Numbered from the stretch's first letter, positions 43,470 to 55,638 are shown. The stretch is DNA of 64,000 nt from an uncultured Pelagibacteraceae bacterium (GCA_902579105.1 CACHFM010000005.1:18519-82518); one strand, 5' to 3'. Numbers and translations: made by a program. The notes: a model not told the origin generated them from the sequence alone.

Positions 43470-44510
43470 ATGTTTAAATACTTAAAACAATTAACTTCTT
43501 TAGTTGCTATGGTAGCTGTGTTGTTCACTTTTACAACAGAAACTATGGCTGCTAAAAAATCAAAGACACTTAAAAACACTCAAAAGAAGGGTTTTGTAAG
43601 ATGTGGAGTATCTCAAGGTCTACCTGGATTTTCTAATGCTGACTCAGCAGGAAACTGGACTGGTGTTGACGTTGATGTATGTAGAGCGGTAGCTGCTGCA
43701 GTATTAGGTGATGCAAACAAAGTTAAGTTTACACCATTAAGTGCTAAAGAAAGATTTACAGCTTTAACATCAAATGAGATAGATATCTTATCAAGAAATA
43801 CAACTTGGACTCTTTCTAGAGATGCTGATATCGGACTTACTTTCGTTGGAGTAAACTTCTACGATGGTCAAGGTTTTATGGTTAGAAAAAATTCTGGATA
43901 TACATCTGTGAATGATTTCAAAAACGGTATTTCTGCTTGTACAAACTTAGGAACAACAACTGAGCTTAACATGAGAGACTTCTTTAATTCAAAAGGAATT
44001 TCTTATGAGCCAGTAACTTTTGAAAAAGCTGACGAAGTTGTTGCTGCGTATGATGCTGGAAGATGTGATACCTATACAACTGATAAATCTGGTTTAGCTG
44101 CTCAAAGAATTAAATTGAGCTCTCCAGATGACCACATAGTTTTACCTGAAACTATTTCAAAAGAGCCTTTAGGCCCTGTAGTTAGACAAGGTGATTCTGT
44201 ATGGGAAGATATCGTAAGATGGTCTTTGAATGTTATGATCGAAGCTGAAGAATACGGTGTTAATTCAGCTAATGCAGACTCTATGAAAACTTCTGATAAT
44301 CCAGCAGTTAAAAGATTAGTTGGTGCAGAAGGTGAATTAGGAGCTGCTTTAGGTCTAGATAATGACTGGAGTTTAAGAATTATCAAGCAAGTTGGTAACT
44401 ATGGTGAAAGCTATAAGAGAAATATTGCTGACACTGGTATTTTGCCTGACAGAGGTCCAAATGAATTATGGACTAAAGGTGGAATTCTTTACGTACCACC
44501 AGCAAGATAA
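43470..44510 (+). CDS. aapJ: general L-amino acid ABC transporter substrate-binding protein
   Basis: Signal peptide, VRCGVSQGLPGFSNADSAGNWTGVDVDVCRA. Confidence 0.93.
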   Translation: MFKYLKQLTSLVAMVAVLFTFTTETMAAKKSKTLKNTQKKGFVRCGVSQGLPGFSNADSAGNWTGVDVDVCRAVAAAVLGDANKVKFTPLSAKERFTALTSNEIDILSRNTTWTLSRDADIGLTFVGVNFYDGQGFMVRKNSGYTSVNDFKNGISACTNLGTTTELNMRDFFNSKGISYEPVTFEKADEVVAAYDAGRCDTYTTDKSGLAAQRIKLSSPDDHIVLPETISKEPLGPVVRQGDSVWEDIVRWSLNVMIEAEEYGVNSANADSMKTSDNPAVKRLVGAEGELGAALGLDNDWSLRIIKQVGNYGESYKRNIADTGILPDRGPNELWTKGGILYVPPAR

Positions 44511-44530
44511 TTAAATTAAATAATTAGTTA

Positions 44531-44562
44531 AAAAGGGCTAGATTTTTCTAGCCCTTTTTTTT
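44531..44562 (+). terminator. Rho-independent terminator between aapJ and aapQ
   Basis: AAAGGGCTAG 44532-44541 / CTAGCCCTTT 44548-44557, loop ATTTTT, run of T. Confidence 0.92.
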
Positions 44563-44572
44563 ATAGTTTACT

Positions 44573-45724
44573 GTGAACCTTAATTTTAAAAAGATATTTC
44601 CACAATTACTTACCTTGTTGTTTGTTATACTTGTTTTTGGATTTTTTTCTTACAATGCTCAAGTTAACATGGAAAATAGAGGCATAACTTTTGGTTATGG
44701 TTTTTTATCTCAAGAATCTTCTTTTGATGTACAATTTTCATTAATTGAATTTGATGGCTCGCATTCATATTTTAGAGCATATCTAGTTGGTTTATTAAAT
44801 ACCATTTTAGTTTCAGTTATAGGAATAATATTTGCAACTATAATTGGTATTGCTGTTGGAATTGCAAGATTATCTAAAAATTATCTTATTGAAAGAACAG
44901 CAGCAATCTATGTAGAATTTTTTAGAAATATACCATTACTATTACAGATATTTTTTTGGTATTTTGCTGCTTTGAGAGCTTTGCCATTGCCACAAAAAGC
45001 AGAACCCATGTTTGGTGTATTTTTCTTAACAATAAAAGGTTTTTTTGTGCCTGCTTTTATATGGAATAATTTAGATATTTTTATTTATTCTATAATTGCA
45101 GCAATAATATCTATTATTTTTGTTAGAATACATGCAAGAAAAAAACAAGAAACTGAGGGTAAACAAACTCCAGTCTTGATGATTTCAATTGGATTATTAT
45201 TAATTTTACCTCTTTTAAGTTTTATAATAGGAGGAGCTAGTTTTACTGTAGAAGTTCCAGTCTTAAAACAATTATCGCAGTCTTCTTTTACTTATGAAGG
45301 TGGTATAGGACTGCCTCCTGAATTAATTGCATTAGCATTAGCATTATCTCTTTATACAGCAACTTTTATAGCAGAATGTGTTAGAGCAGGAGTGCAAGGA
45401 GTTGGAAAAGGTCAAAAGGAAGCTGCAGCATCAATAGGTTTAACTCCAAACCAAGTATTAAAATTAGTGGTTATGCCTCAAGCTTTAAGAATAATTATTC
45501 CACCTACTACTAATCAATATTTAAATTTAACAAAAAATTCTTCATTAGCTGCGGCTATTGCTTATCCTGATTTAGTTTTAGTTTTTGCTGGTACAGCTTT
45601 AATGCAGACAGGAAGAGCTATAGAAATTGTTTCTATAACAATGTTAACTTATTTATCATTAAGTATCACAATATCCATATTTATGAATTGGTATAATAAA
45701 AAAATTGCAATTAAAGAAAAATAA
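44573..45724 (+). CDS. aapQ: general L-amino acid ABC transporter permease (GTG start)
   Basis: HisM-type permease, EFFRNIPLLLQIFFWYF, EAAASIGLTPNQVLKLVVMPQALRIIIPP. Confidence 0.92.
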   Translation: MNLNFKKIFPQLLTLLFVILVFGFFSYNAQVNMENRGITFGYGFLSQESSFDVQFSLIEFDGSHSYFRAYLVGLLNTILVSVIGIIFATIIGIAVGIARLSKNYLIERTAAIYVEFFRNIPLLLQIFFWYFAALRALPLPQKAEPMFGVFFLTIKGFFVPAFIWNNLDIFIYSIIAAIISIIFVRIHARKKQETEGKQTPVLMISIGLLLILPLLSFIIGGASFTVEVPVLKQLSQSSFTYEGGIGLPPELIALALALSLYTATFIAECVRAGVQGVGKGQKEAAASIGLTPNQVLKLVVMPQALRIIIPPTTNQYLNLTKNSSLAAAIAYPDLVLVFAGTALMQTGRAIEIVSITMLTYLSLSITISIFMNWYNKKIAIKEK

Positions 45725-47166
45725 TGAATAAAATTAATTTTTTAACACCCAATAAAGAAAATTTATATACTTACTTGTATATAGGTATATTCTTATTTTT
45801 TTTTAGTGTTTTAGATGTATTTTTAAATTCATTTTATAATTTTAATTTAACTGGATTTTTACCTTCTTCTATCAGTTCTGTTTTACCATTAATTTTAGGC
45901 TTCATTGGTTTACATTTAATTAGAATTGAATATTCGGGAATAAAAAAATTAGATGTACTAAATAAAAATATTAATACAAATAGTTTTAATGCCTTTTTAT
46001 CATTAATAATTATATTCGTAGTAATTAAAGCACTACCTCCATTACTGAGTTGGTTCATTATAGATGCTAATATTGCAGGGGATAGCAAAGATGCTTGTAC
46101 TGGATCAGGAGCATGTTGGACTTATATTAAAATTTGGTTTAATCGATTTATGTATGGAATGTATCCTAATGCTGAACAATGGAGAATAAACTTATCATTT
46201 GTTGCATTAGCATTTCTTGGATCAATTGGTTATTTTGCTACTGAAAAATATAAAAAGTATCTAACACTTTATTATGTAGTTATTTATCCAATAATAGCTT
46301 TTTTATTTATTTTCTTTTTTATTTCAGGTGGACCTATATTTTTTGATTTTTCATATGGAATTATTGCTGCAGTAATTTCACTAATTATTGGTTTCTTTAT
46401 TCCATCAAAATTTAAAATGTATTATTTTATAATTGTTCCAATAACTATTTATATTTTATTAAAATATGTTTTGTTTTATGAAGCGCTTATAGAATTAGGA
46501 AAATTGGAAGCTCTAGAGTGGGTTGAAACTGGTGCCTGGGGAGGATTATCATTAACATTTATAGTATCATTTTTTTGTTTAATATTTTGTTTCCCAATAG
46601 GATTATTTTTATCCTTAGGTAGAAGGTCGGATTTTCCTATAATTAAATATATATCTATAGGTATGATTGAATTTTGGAGAGGTGTACCTTTAATAACGGT
46701 ATTATTTATGTCTTCAGTTATGTTTCCAATGTTTTTACCAGAAGATATGTTTATTGATAAATTAGTAAGAGTTATTATTGCAATTTCATTATTCGAAGCA
46801 GCGTATGTTGCAGAAGTAATTAGAGGAGGATTACAAGCTTTACCTCGTGGTCAATATGATGCTGCAAAGTCTTTAGGTATGGGTTATTGGAAAATGCATA
46901 TTTTCGTAATTTTACCACAAGCTTTAAAATTAGTAATACCCGGTATAGCAAATACTTTTTTAGCTTTAGTAAAAGATACCCCTTTAATATTTGTTGTTGG
47001 TTTATTAGAGATTGTTGGAATGCTTAACCTTGCTAAAACAAATCCTAAATGGTTAGGATTTGCTATGGAAGGATATGTATTTGCTTCAGTATTATTTTTT
47101 ATTATTTGCTATGCAATGAGTAAATATAGTTATAATTTAGAACAGAAATATAAAACTGAAAGATAA
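45724..47166 (+). CDS. aapM: general L-amino acid ABC transporter permease
   Basis: [44 protein letters not shown]. Confidence 0.92.
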   Translation: MNKINFLTPNKENLYTYLYIGIFLFFFSVLDVFLNSFYNFNLTGFLPSSISSVLPLILGFIGLHLIRIEYSGIKKLDVLNKNINTNSFNAFLSLIIIFVVIKALPPLLSWFIIDANIAGDSKDACTGSGACWTYIKIWFNRFMYGMYPNAEQWRINLSFVALAFLGSIGYFATEKYKKYLTLYYVVIYPIIAFLFIFFFISGGPIFFDFSYGIIAAVISLIIGFFIPSKFKMYYFIIVPITIYILLKYVLFYEALIELGKLEALEWVETGAWGGLSLTFIVSFFCLIFCFPIGLFLSLGRRSDFPIIKYISIGMIEFWRGVPLITVLFMSSVMFPMFLPEDMFIDKLVRVIIAISLFEAAYVAEVIRGGLQALPRGQYDAAKSLGMGYWKMHIFVILPQALKLVIPGIANTFLALVKDTPLIFVVGLLEIVGMLNLAKTNPKWLGFAMEGYVFASVLFFIICYAMSKYSYNLEQKYKTER

Positions 47167-47168
47167 TT

Positions 47169-47903
47169 ATGGCCGATCCTATTATTCAAATTAAAGACAT
47201 GAACAAATGGTTTGGAGATTTTCAAGTATTAAAAGATATAAACCTTGACGTTGAAGCAAATAAAAAAATAGTAGTTTGTGGACCATCTGGTTCTGGTAAG
47301 TCTACTTTAATTAGATGTATTAATAGACTAGAAGAACATCAGAAAGGCTCAATAATAGTTGATGGTACAGAATTATCAGAAGAAACAAAAAATATTGAAC
47401 AAATAAGAGCTGAAGTTGGAATGGTATTTCAGCAATTTAATTTATTTCCTCATTTATCAATATTAGATAATTGTACACTTGCTCCTATTTGGGTAAAAAA
47501 AATGCCAAAAAAAGAAGCAGAAGAATTAGCACTTAAGCAATTAAAACAAGTTCAGATTGATGATCAAGCAAACAAATATCCTGGTCAATTATCTGGTGGT
47601 CAGCAACAGAGATGTGCAATAGCAAGAGCTCTTTGTATGGAACCAAAAATAATGCTTTTTGATGAACCAACATCTGCATTGGATCCAGAAATGATTAAAG
47701 AAGTTTTAGATGCCATGGTAAATTTAGCTAAAGCAGGTATGACAATGATTGTAGTTACGCATGAAATGGGCTTTGCTAAAGAAGTAGCCGATGAAGTAAT
47801 TTTTATGGACGAAGGTATGATTATAGAGAAGGCTAATACAACCGAATTCTTTGCTAATCCAAAAAGTGATAGAACTAAGCTATTTTTAAGCCAAATACTT
47901 TAG
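47169..47903 (+). CDS. aapP: amino acid ABC transporter ATP-binding protein
   Basis: [48 protein letters not shown]. Confidence 0.95.
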   Translation: MADPIIQIKDMNKWFGDFQVLKDINLDVEANKKIVVCGPSGSGKSTLIRCINRLEEHQKGSIIVDGTELSEETKNIEQIRAEVGMVFQQFNLFPHLSILDNCTLAPIWVKKMPKKEAEELALKQLKQVQIDDQANKYPGQLSGGQQQRCAIARALCMEPKIMLFDEPTSALDPEMIKEVLDAMVNLAKAGMTMIVVTHEMGFAKEVADEVIFMDEGMIIEKANTTEFFANPKSDRTKLFLSQIL

Positions 47904-48048
47904 AATTGTTTTAGAAAATAAATTAAAAAGTATCTTGACAGGTTTTTAATAATACAAAATTTAGTATAAAAATAAAAAATTTTTCTATTGCACGATCTTA
48001 AATAAATATGTTGAATAAGTTTTTAAAATTTAATTAAGAGGGGTCTTA

Positions 48049-48426
48049 ATGGAAGAAAATTTCAATAAACATTTAGGCAATAAGCTTAAATTAAGAAGAT
48101 TAGCACTTGGATTAACTCAAACTAAAGTCGCAAAAGCAATTAACGTTACATTTCAACAAATTCAAAAATATGAAAAAGGAACTAATGGAGTTAGTTCAAT
48201 TAGATTACTTCAATTATCAAACTATTTAAAAGTTCCTATTAATTATTTTTTTGAAGATTTTTCAGAATATTTAATTAATTTAGAAAAATCTCAACAAGGT
48301 CACATGAATGTAAATTATAATTTTTTAACAAAATTATATTCTGAATTGAACGATGATCAGAAAATTAAATTTAAAAAATCTTTACAAATTTCAAATACAG
48401 CAGTTGAAATTTCAAAAGTTATATAA
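48049..48426 (+). CDS. XRE-family helix-turn-helix transcriptional regulator
   Basis: LKLRRLALGLTQTKVAKAINVTFQQIQKYEKGTNGVSSIRLLQLSNYLKVPINYFFE; GAGGGG SD. Confidence 0.9.
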   Translation: MEENFNKHLGNKLKLRRLALGLTQTKVAKAINVTFQQIQKYEKGTNGVSSIRLLQLSNYLKVPINYFFEDFSEYLINLEKSQQGHMNVNYNFLTKLYSELNDDQKIKFKKSLQISNTAVEISKVI

Positions 48427-48515
48427 TTTAATTTTTCTTTTAAGACCTAATATTAAATTATTAACTGCTTAATATTTATAAATTATAATAAAAATTATTT
48501 TCTAATAATACTTTT

Positions 48516-48591
48516 TGGCTCCTCGGGCAGGACTCGAACCTGCGACCAATTGATTAACAGTCAACTGCTCTACCAACTGAGCTACCGAGGA
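48516..48591 (-). tRNA. tRNA-Asn (GTT)
   Basis: Reverse complement TCCTCGGTAGCTCAGTTGGTAGAGCAGTTGACTGTTAATCAATTGGTCGCAGGTTCGAGTCCTGCCCGAGGAGCCA. Confidence 0.97.
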
Positions 48592-48641
48592 ATATAAAAA
48601 AATCAACTTACTTTTTTTTATAACTAAAACAAGATTTTTTT

Positions 48642-48715
48642 TGGAGGCAACGCCCGGAATCGAACCGGGATACAAGGATTTGCAATCCTCTGCGTAACCA
48701 TTCCGCCACGTTGCC
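48642..48715 (-). tRNA. tRNA-Cys (GCA)
   Basis: Reverse complement GGCAACGTGGCGGAATGGTTACGCAGAGGATTGCAAATCCTTGTATCCCGGTTCGATTCCGGGCGTTGCCTCCA. Confidence 0.97.
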
Positions 48716-48839
48716 TTCTCGTGTTTAATTAATAGCTACAGATGCCTTTTTATATTAAATATTTAACATTAGTCTATTAAATAAAGTTTCAAATTGATTA
48801 TTGTTAATTTAGATTATTAAATTATAAACTTTAACATTC

Positions 48840-51467
48840 ATGAGTACTGATAAATATATACATTCTGATGTTGAAAATAAAATATATTCTTATTGGGAAA
48901 AAAACTCTCTTTTTAAACCAAAAGAAAATTCAAAAAAATTTTCAATAGTTATACCCCCACCAAATGTTACAGGCAGTTTACATATGGGACATGCTTTAAA
49001 TAATTCAATTCAAGATTTATTGGTTAGATATCATCGTATGAATAATTATGAAACTTTGTGGCAACCTGGAACAGATCATGCCGGTATTGCAACCCAAGCC
49101 TTGGTTGAAAAGAAACTTGCATCTGAAAAAATTGATAAAAATGAAATAGGTAGAGAAAAATTTATTGAAAAAGTCTGGGAATGGAAAGAGCAGTATGGCG
49201 ATATAATTATAAATCAGCTAAAGAAATTAGGTTGTTCTTGTGATTGGTCTAGAAATGCTTTTACTATGGATGAAAATTTATCTAAATCAGTTATTAAGGT
49301 TTTTGTTGATCTACATAAAAAAAATTTAATTTATAAAGCTAAAAAATTAGTTAATTGGGATACTGTTTTAAAAACAGCGATTTCTGATCTTGAAGTAGAT
49401 CAAAGAGAAGTTAATTCTAAAATTTATTACATTCGATATCCGATTAATGGGACAGATGAATTTATTACGATTGCTACAACAAGACCTGAAACAATGCTGG
49501 GAGATACAGGAATTGCTGTTAATCCAAAAGATGATCGTTTTAAATCCTTTGTTGGTAAAACAGCAACGATACCTATAGTTGGTAGAAAAATTAATATTAT
49601 AGAAGATGATTATGCAGATCCTGAACAAGGAACAGGTGCTTTAAAAATAACACCAGCACATGACTTTAATGATTATGATGTTGGGCAAAGAAATAATCTT
49701 GAAATTATAAATATTTTTACAGAATCTGGAAAAATTAATGATAATGCTCCAAAAGGCTATGTTGGTCTTGATAGATTTGAAGCTAGAAAAAAAATCTTAA
49801 AAGAACTTAAAGAAAAAGATTTTTTTGTAAAAGAAGAAAATATTAAGAATAAAGTTCCTTATGGAGATAGATCAAATTCTATTATAGAACCATTTTTAAC
49901 CGAACAATGGTTTGCTGATGCTGAAAAATTATCAGTAAAAGCAAAAGAAGTTGTTAATTTAAAAAAAACTAATTTCTTTCCTGAAAATTGGTCAAAAACA
50001 TATTTTCAATGGATGAATAATATAGAACCTTGGTGCATCTCTAGACAGTTGTGGTGGGGTCATCAAATTCCAGCATGGTACGGTCCTGACAAAAAAATAT
50101 TCGTAGCTATTAATGAAGATGAAGCTAAAGAGCAGGCAAAAAAACATTATAATAAAGATGTTGATTTAGTTCGTGATCCCGATGTACTTGATACATGGTT
50201 TTCATCAGGACTTTGGGCTTTCGCTACGTTGGGATGGCCTGATAATAAAAAATATGTAGATAAATTTTATCCTACTTCAGTATTGGTAACCGGATTTGAT
50301 ATTATATTTTTCTGGGTTGCTCGAATGATTATGTTTGGTACTGAATTTTTAAACAAAGAACCATTTAAAGATATTTATGTTCACGCATTAGTTAGAGATG
50401 AAAAGGGACAAAAAATGTCTAAATCTAAAGGTAATGTAATAGATCCATTAGATTTAATTGAAAAATATAGCGCTGATGCATTAAGATTTACCTTACTCTC
50501 AATGGCGTCTCCAGGGACTGACGTAAAGCTTTCTGAAGATAGAGTTAAAGGTTATAGAAATTTTTTAAATAAATTATGGAATGCAAATAATTTTTTAATA
50601 ACCAATGAATGTGATTTTATAAACATTGATAAAGTTCCTAGTTTAAATGTTAATATTAATAAGTGGATTTATTCTGAGTTAATAGAAGCAAAAAACAATA
50701 TAGAGAGAAATTTAAAAGATTATAGATTTGATGAAGCAGCTAAAAATGCCTATCAATTTGCATGGCACTCTTATTGTGATTGGTACTTAGAATTGTCTAA
50801 AACAATACTTTTTTCTGATAATGAAGAAGCTAAAATTGAGGTAAAAAAGGTTTCAAGCTACGTTTTTAAGCAAATACTTATTTTATTACATCCCTTTATT
50901 CCTTTTGTTACAGAAGAAATTTGGCTTAAGAATAAGTTTGATAAATCTAATAAAAATTTCTTAATGCTAGCAAATTGGCCAACTGGTAAAATCAATAAAG
51001 ATTCAAATACGGAACAAGTTGAAAAAATAATTAATATTATATCTGAAATTAGATCTTTCAAAAACGAACTTAATGTAAGTCCAGGTTCTTTTATTGATAT
51101 TTCTATTAATAATATAAATAATGATCAAAAAAAGTTTATTAATAATAATGAAATAATTCTTAAAAAATTAGGTAGAATTAAAAATATTCTCAACGAAGAT
51201 TCTAAAAAATCTGCAGCAACAATGATGGTGTCTGGAGATTTGTTTAAAGTTTACTTTGACAAAGATGTTGATTTAAAACTTATTAAAGAAAATTTAACTA
51301 ATAAACAAAACAGTATTCAGGACGAAATGAGTAAGATATCACAAAGATTAGAAAATAAAAGTTTTGTAGATAGAGCACCAAAAGAGATTGTTGAACAAGA
51401 AAAAACTAATTATAATAATTTAAAGAACGATATTGAAAAAATATCAGTAATAATAAAGGGTATATAA
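48840..51467 (+). CDS. valS: valyl-tRNA synthetase
   Basis: [43 protein letters not shown]. Confidence 0.97.
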   Translation: MSTDKYIHSDVENKIYSYWEKNSLFKPKENSKKFSIVIPPPNVTGSLHMGHALNNSIQDLLVRYHRMNNYETLWQPGTDHAGIATQALVEKKLASEKIDKNEIGREKFIEKVWEWKEQYGDIIINQLKKLGCSCDWSRNAFTMDENLSKSVIKVFVDLHKKNLIYKAKKLVNWDTVLKTAISDLEVDQREVNSKIYYIRYPINGTDEFITIATTRPETMLGDTGIAVNPKDDRFKSFVGKTATIPIVGRKINIIEDDYADPEQGTGALKITPAHDFNDYDVGQRNNLEIINIFTESGKINDNAPKGYVGLDRFEARKKILKELKEKDFFVKEENIKNKVPYGDRSNSIIEPFLTEQWFADAEKLSVKAKEVVNLKKTNFFPENWSKTYFQWMNNIEPWCISRQLWWGHQIPAWYGPDKKIFVAINEDEAKEQAKKHYNKDVDLVRDPDVLDTWFSSGLWAFATLGWPDNKKYVDKFYPTSVLVTGFDIIFFWVARMIMFGTEFLNKEPFKDIYVHALVRDEKGQKMSKSKGNVIDPLDLIEKYSADALRFTLLSMASPGTDVKLSEDRVKGYRNFLNKLWNANNFLITNECDFINIDKVPSLNVNINKWIYSELIEAKNNIERNLKDYRFDEAAKNAYQFAWHSYCDWYLELSKTILFSDNEEAKIEVKKVSSYVFKQILILLHPFIPFVTEEIWLKNKFDKSNKNFLMLANWPTGKINKDSNTEQVEKIINIISEIRSFKNELNVSPGSFIDISINNINNDQKKFINNNEIILKKLGRIKNILNEDSKKSAATMMVSGDLFKVYFDKDVDLKLIKENLTNKQNSIQDEMSKISQRLENKSFVDRAPKEIVEQEKTNYNNLKNDIEKISVIIKGI

Positions 51468-53185
51468 TGGCAAAATTTAATAAAAAAAAACTTCCTAGTA
51501 GACATACATCATTAGGACCAGATAGAGCTCCACATAGATCTTTTTATTATGCCATGGGTGAAACTGAAAAAGATGTAGCTAAACCGTTTGTTGGTGTTGT
51601 ATCAACATGGAATGAGGCTGCACCATGTAATATTGCTTTAATGAGACAAGCTCAGTCAGTTAAAAAAGGTGTTAGAGCAAATGGTGGAACTCCTAGAGAA
51701 TTTTGCACTATTACTGTTACAGATGGTATTGCAATGGGTCATGAAGGAATGAAATCTTCTTTAATATCTAGAGAAGTAATTGCAGACTCTGCCGAACTTA
51801 CTGTTAGAGGACACTGTTATGATGCCTTAGTTGGTATAGCTGGTTGTGATAAATCGTTACCTGGATTGATGATGTCTATGGTTAGATTAAATGTTCCAAG
51901 TGTTTTTATTTATGGTGGATCCATTCTTCCAGGAAAATTTAAAGGTAAAGATGTTACTGTCGTTGATGTATTCGAAGCTGTTGGTAAACATTCATCAGGT
52001 CAGATGACTACTGCAGAACTTAGAAAATTAGAATTAGTTGCTTGTCCAAGTGCCGGTGCTTGTGGAGGACAATTTACAGCAAATACTATGGCATGCGTAT
52101 CTGAAGCAATTGGTTTAGCATTACCATATTCTGCTGGAACTCCTGCACCTTATGAAGAAAGAGATAAATACGCAAAAGCGAGTGGTAAAATGGTTATGAG
52201 TCTTTTAGAAAAAGGAATTAAGCCAAGAGATATAGTTACCAAAAAAGCTTTGGAAAATGCTGCAACAGTTGTTGCTGCAACTGGCGGATCTACAAACGCA
52301 GGCTTACATTTACCAGCGATTGCTAATGAGGCAGGAATTAAATTTGACTTAATGGATGTAGCTAAAATTTTTAAAAGAACACCTTATCTTGCAGATTTAA
52401 AACCTGGTGGAAAATATGTTGCTAAAGATATGTGGTTAGCAGGTGGTGTTCCAATGTTATTAAAAACTTTATATGAAGGCGGTTTTATCCATGGTGATTG
52501 CATGACTGTTACAGGTAAAACCATGAAAGAAAATTTAAAAAATATTAAATTTAATCCAAAACAAAAAGTAATGAGATCTTATAAAAATCCGTTATCATCA
52601 ACGGGAGGTGTTGTTGGATTAAAAGGAAACTTAGCTCCTGAAGGTGCAATTGTAAAAGTTGCTGGGCTTAAAAAATTACAGTTTACAGGAAAAGCAAGAT
52701 GCTTTGATAATGAAGAAAGTGCAATGAAAGCTGTTCAAAGCAGAAAGTATAATGATGGTGATGTAATTATAATTAGATACGAAGGTCCTGTAGGAGGCCC
52801 AGGTATGAGAGAAATGTTATCAACAACTGGTGCAATTTATGGACAAGGAAAAGGGGAGAAAGTAGCTCTTATTACTGATGGTAGGTTCTCTGGAGCCACA
52901 AGAGGCTTTTGTGTCGGTCATGTAGGCCCTGAGGCCGCTCTAGGGGGTCCTATAGGCCTTTTACGTACTGGAGACATCATTGATATCGATGCCAAAAAAG
53001 GAACTATAAATGTAAGACTTTCTAAAAAAGAAATGGCTGCGAGAAAAAGAAAATGGAAAGCTAGAAAATCAGATTTTGGATCAGGTACGTTATGGAAATA
53101 TGCACAAACAGTTGGACCGGCATATTTAGGTGCCCCAACACATCCAGGAAAGAAAAAAGAAGTTAAAGATTATTCTAAAATTTAA
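51467..53185 (+). CDS. ilvD: dihydroxy-acid dehydratase
   Basis: [51 protein letters not shown]. Confidence 0.97.
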   Translation: MAKFNKKKLPSRHTSLGPDRAPHRSFYYAMGETEKDVAKPFVGVVSTWNEAAPCNIALMRQAQSVKKGVRANGGTPREFCTITVTDGIAMGHEGMKSSLISREVIADSAELTVRGHCYDALVGIAGCDKSLPGLMMSMVRLNVPSVFIYGGSILPGKFKGKDVTVVDVFEAVGKHSSGQMTTAELRKLELVACPSAGACGGQFTANTMACVSEAIGLALPYSAGTPAPYEERDKYAKASGKMVMSLLEKGIKPRDIVTKKALENAATVVAATGGSTNAGLHLPAIANEAGIKFDLMDVAKIFKRTPYLADLKPGGKYVAKDMWLAGGVPMLLKTLYEGGFIHGDCMTVTGKTMKENLKNIKFNPKQKVMRSYKNPLSSTGGVVGLKGNLAPEGAIVKVAGLKKLQFTGKARCFDNEESAMKAVQSRKYNDGDVIIIRYEGPVGGPGMREMLSTTGAIYGQGKGEKVALITDGRFSGATRGFCVGHVGPEAALGGPIGLLRTGDIIDIDAKKGTINVRLSKKEMAARKRKWKARKSDFGSGTLWKYAQTVGPAYLGAPTHPGKKKEVKDYSKI

Positions 53186-54215
53186 TTTTATATTTATTTT
53201 TAACCAATTCTAAATCAGAAACTATCATCATTTTAACTAATTTAGAAAAACTTGTTTTAGGTTTCCAATTTAATTCTTTTTTTGCTTTATTAAAATTACC
53301 CTTTAAGCTCCCTACATCTTTTGGCCTAAAAAATTTTTTATCTATTGAAATAATTGTTTTATTATTAACTTTATTAATTAGTTTTTCATTTAAATCTTTT
53401 CCGATCCATTTAGTTTTAAGCTTTAAGACTTTAATAGCTTCATTAATAAATTGCTTAATAGAGCAGGTTTTGCCTGTAGCTATCACATAATCTTTAGGCT
53501 TTTTTGTTTGTAACATCTTCCACATCGCTGTCACATAATCCTCTGAATAGCCCCAATCTCTTTTTAAATTAATATTTCCTAAGTAAACAGTTTTTTGCTT
53601 GTTAAAATATATTTTTGATAATCCTAGAGTTATTTTTCTAGTCACAAAATCCTCTCCTCTCAAAGGAGACTCGTGATTAAATAAAATTCCGTTTACAGCA
53701 TGAATTTGATATTTCTTTCTATAATTTATTACCGAATGATGAGCAAAAGCTTTTGATTTAGCATAAGGACTTCTTGGATTAAATAAAGTTTTTTCATTTT
53801 GATATTTTTTTCGACTTTTACCAAACATTTCAGACGAAGAAGCTTGATAAAACTTAATTTTTCTTTTTTGATCTTTGATTACTTTCAATATATTTAGTGT
53901 ACCACTTGCATTAATTTTAAAAGTTTCTGTAGGTTTTTTAAAAGATTTATTTACGTAAGATTGAGCTGCCAAGTTATAAACTTCATCAAATTTATATTTT
54001 GTAAATAATCTAATTAATTTCTTTGTTTCTCTTATGTCTATTTTTTTAATTGAAATTTTATTCAATATATTTAGTTTTTTTAATCGCCAATTATTGTTTT
54101 TAGAGGTTGTTCTTGTTAAACCAATAATCTTATAGTTTTTTTTTAATAAAAATTTAGCTAAGTAAGCTCCATCTTGCCCAGAAATTCCTGTTATCAGAGC
54201 AATTTTTTTTGTCAT
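53175..54215 (-). CDS. gmd: GDP-mannose 4,6-dehydratase
   Basis: [57 protein letters not shown]; start at [10 protein letters not shown] preferred. Confidence 0.94.
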   Translation of the reverse strand: MTKKIALITGISGQDGAYLAKFLLKKNYKIIGLTRTTSKNNNWRLKKLNILNKISIKKIDIRETKKLIRLFTKYKFDEVYNLAAQSYVNKSFKKPTETFKINASGTLNILKVIKDQKRKIKFYQASSSEMFGKSRKKYQNEKTLFNPRSPYAKSKAFAHHSVINYRKKYQIHAVNGILFNHESPLRGEDFVTRKITLGLSKIYFNKQKTVYLGNINLKRDWGYSEDYVTAMWKMLQTKKPKDYVIATGKTCSIKQFINEAIKVLKLKTKWIGKDLNEKLINKVNNKTIISIDKKFFRPKDVGSLKGNFNKAKKELNWKPKTSFSKLVKMMIVSDLELVKNKYKIKF

Positions 54216-54246
54216 AAGTAAATCTAACATATATATAGTTAATTAC

Positions 54247-55464
54247 ATGCAACAAAATCGAAAAATTATACCTGTAATATTATGTGGAGGTAGTGGCTCA
54301 AGGTTATCTTTAAACAATAAAAATAATACACCTAAACAATTTATAAATTTTGGAAATTGGACTTTATTCGATAAAACTCTTTTACGAATAAAATCATCAA
54401 TTTTTGATTCACCAATTATCAGTACAAACAAAAAATATCTAAAACATGTTAAACTACATCTAAGAAGAAATAAGATTACAAAATATAAAATAATTTTAGA
54501 GCCAGCAAAAAGAAACACCGCACCAGCTATTTTAACTGCTGCATTGATTAATAATATTCCAGATGATCAACCATTAATATTTTTTACAGCAGATCATTTA
54601 ATTGAAAAAATGAATATTTTTAATAAAGCAATTGTAAAAAATAAATCCAATCTAACTAATTTTAATGTATTTATATTTGGTATCAAACCCACATCTCCTT
54701 CAAGTGAATATGGATATTTTAAAACCAAGAAAATCAAAAAAAATATCAATAAAGTAATTAAATTTATTGAAAAACCAAATGAAGCAAAAGCAAAACAAGT
54801 TATTAAACAAAAAGGCTATTGGAATTCAGGAATGTTTTATCTTCGAAAAGATTCCATTATTAATAACTTTAAAAATTATCAGCCCAAAACTTACAGAAAT
54901 TGTTTAAATGCAGTTAATAAAGCAAAATACAAAGCTAATACATATTACTTAAATAAAGCTTCGTTTATAAAAGCGACTGCTAAATCTTTTGATTATGCAA
55001 TTCTAGAAAAAACCAAACAAATTAACGCTATCAAACTAGATATTCCTTGGTCAGATCTAGGTAGTTGGAAAGAAATATTGAAAATGTATGACAATAATAA
55101 AAATAAATATATTAAGAAAAAAAATGTCTTTTACCGACCATGGGGGAGATACACTAATCTGTTTGAAGGTAAAGAGTTTTTGATTAAGGAATTATTTGTA
55201 AAGCCGAAAGGAATATTAAGCTTACAAAAACACCATCACCGATCAGAACATTGGTTAGTTACACAGGGCAATGCTAAAATTACACTTAACAAAAAAATTA
55301 TAATTAAAAGACCTGGTGAGCATATATTTATTCCATTAGAGGCAATCCACAGAGTTCAAAATCCAGGAAAAAAACCTGTTAAAATTGTTGAAGCTCAAGT
55401 TGGCTCAATTTTAAAGGAAAGTGATATTGTAAGATATCAAGATGTTTATGGAAGAGTTCGTTAA
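54247..55464 (+). CDS. manC: mannose-1-phosphate guanylyltransferase (type II PMI/GMP-like)
   Basis: PVILCGGSGSRL, FIEKPN, C-terminal cupin WGRYTNLFEG...HHRSEHWLVTQG. Confidence 0.92.
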   Translation: MQQNRKIIPVILCGGSGSRLSLNNKNNTPKQFINFGNWTLFDKTLLRIKSSIFDSPIISTNKKYLKHVKLHLRRNKITKYKIILEPAKRNTAPAILTAALINNIPDDQPLIFFTADHLIEKMNIFNKAIVKNKSNLTNFNVFIFGIKPTSPSSEYGYFKTKKIKKNINKVIKFIEKPNEAKAKQVIKQKGYWNSGMFYLRKDSIINNFKNYQPKTYRNCLNAVNKAKYKANTYYLNKASFIKATAKSFDYAILEKTKQINAIKLDIPWSDLGSWKEILKMYDNNKNKYIKKKNVFYRPWGRYTNLFEGKEFLIKELFVKPKGILSLQKHHHRSEHWLVTQGNAKITLNKKIIIKRPGEHIFIPLEAIHRVQNPGKKPVKIVEAQVGSILKESDIVRYQDVYGRVR

Positions 55465-55591
55465 ATTAACTGAATTGTAATATTAGATAAATATTTTTGT
55501 AATTAAACTTATCTAATGATTGCTTACAAAATTTATAGTTAAATAATAAATTATTCTTCTCGTATTCACTTTAAATTTTGTTAATTAACAA

Positions 55592-55625
55592 CTTTCTCTC
55601 TTTTCATAATTGAGAAGAGAGAAAG
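55592..55625. other. 14-bp hairpin, loop ATAATT, between convergent genes
   Basis: CTTTCTCTCTTTTC / GAGAAGAGAGAAAG, one G-T pair; no T-run on either side. Confidence 0.8.
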
Positions 55626-55638
55626 ACGAATTTAGATA

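Noticed and set aside
48440-48450. TAAGACC after the XRE gene mirroring GGTCTTA before it
   Set aside because: Seven-base match in AT-rich DNA; expected by chance
49368-49628. Asn/Cys/Ile-rich antisense ORF in valS
   Set aside because: Low-complexity shadow ORF
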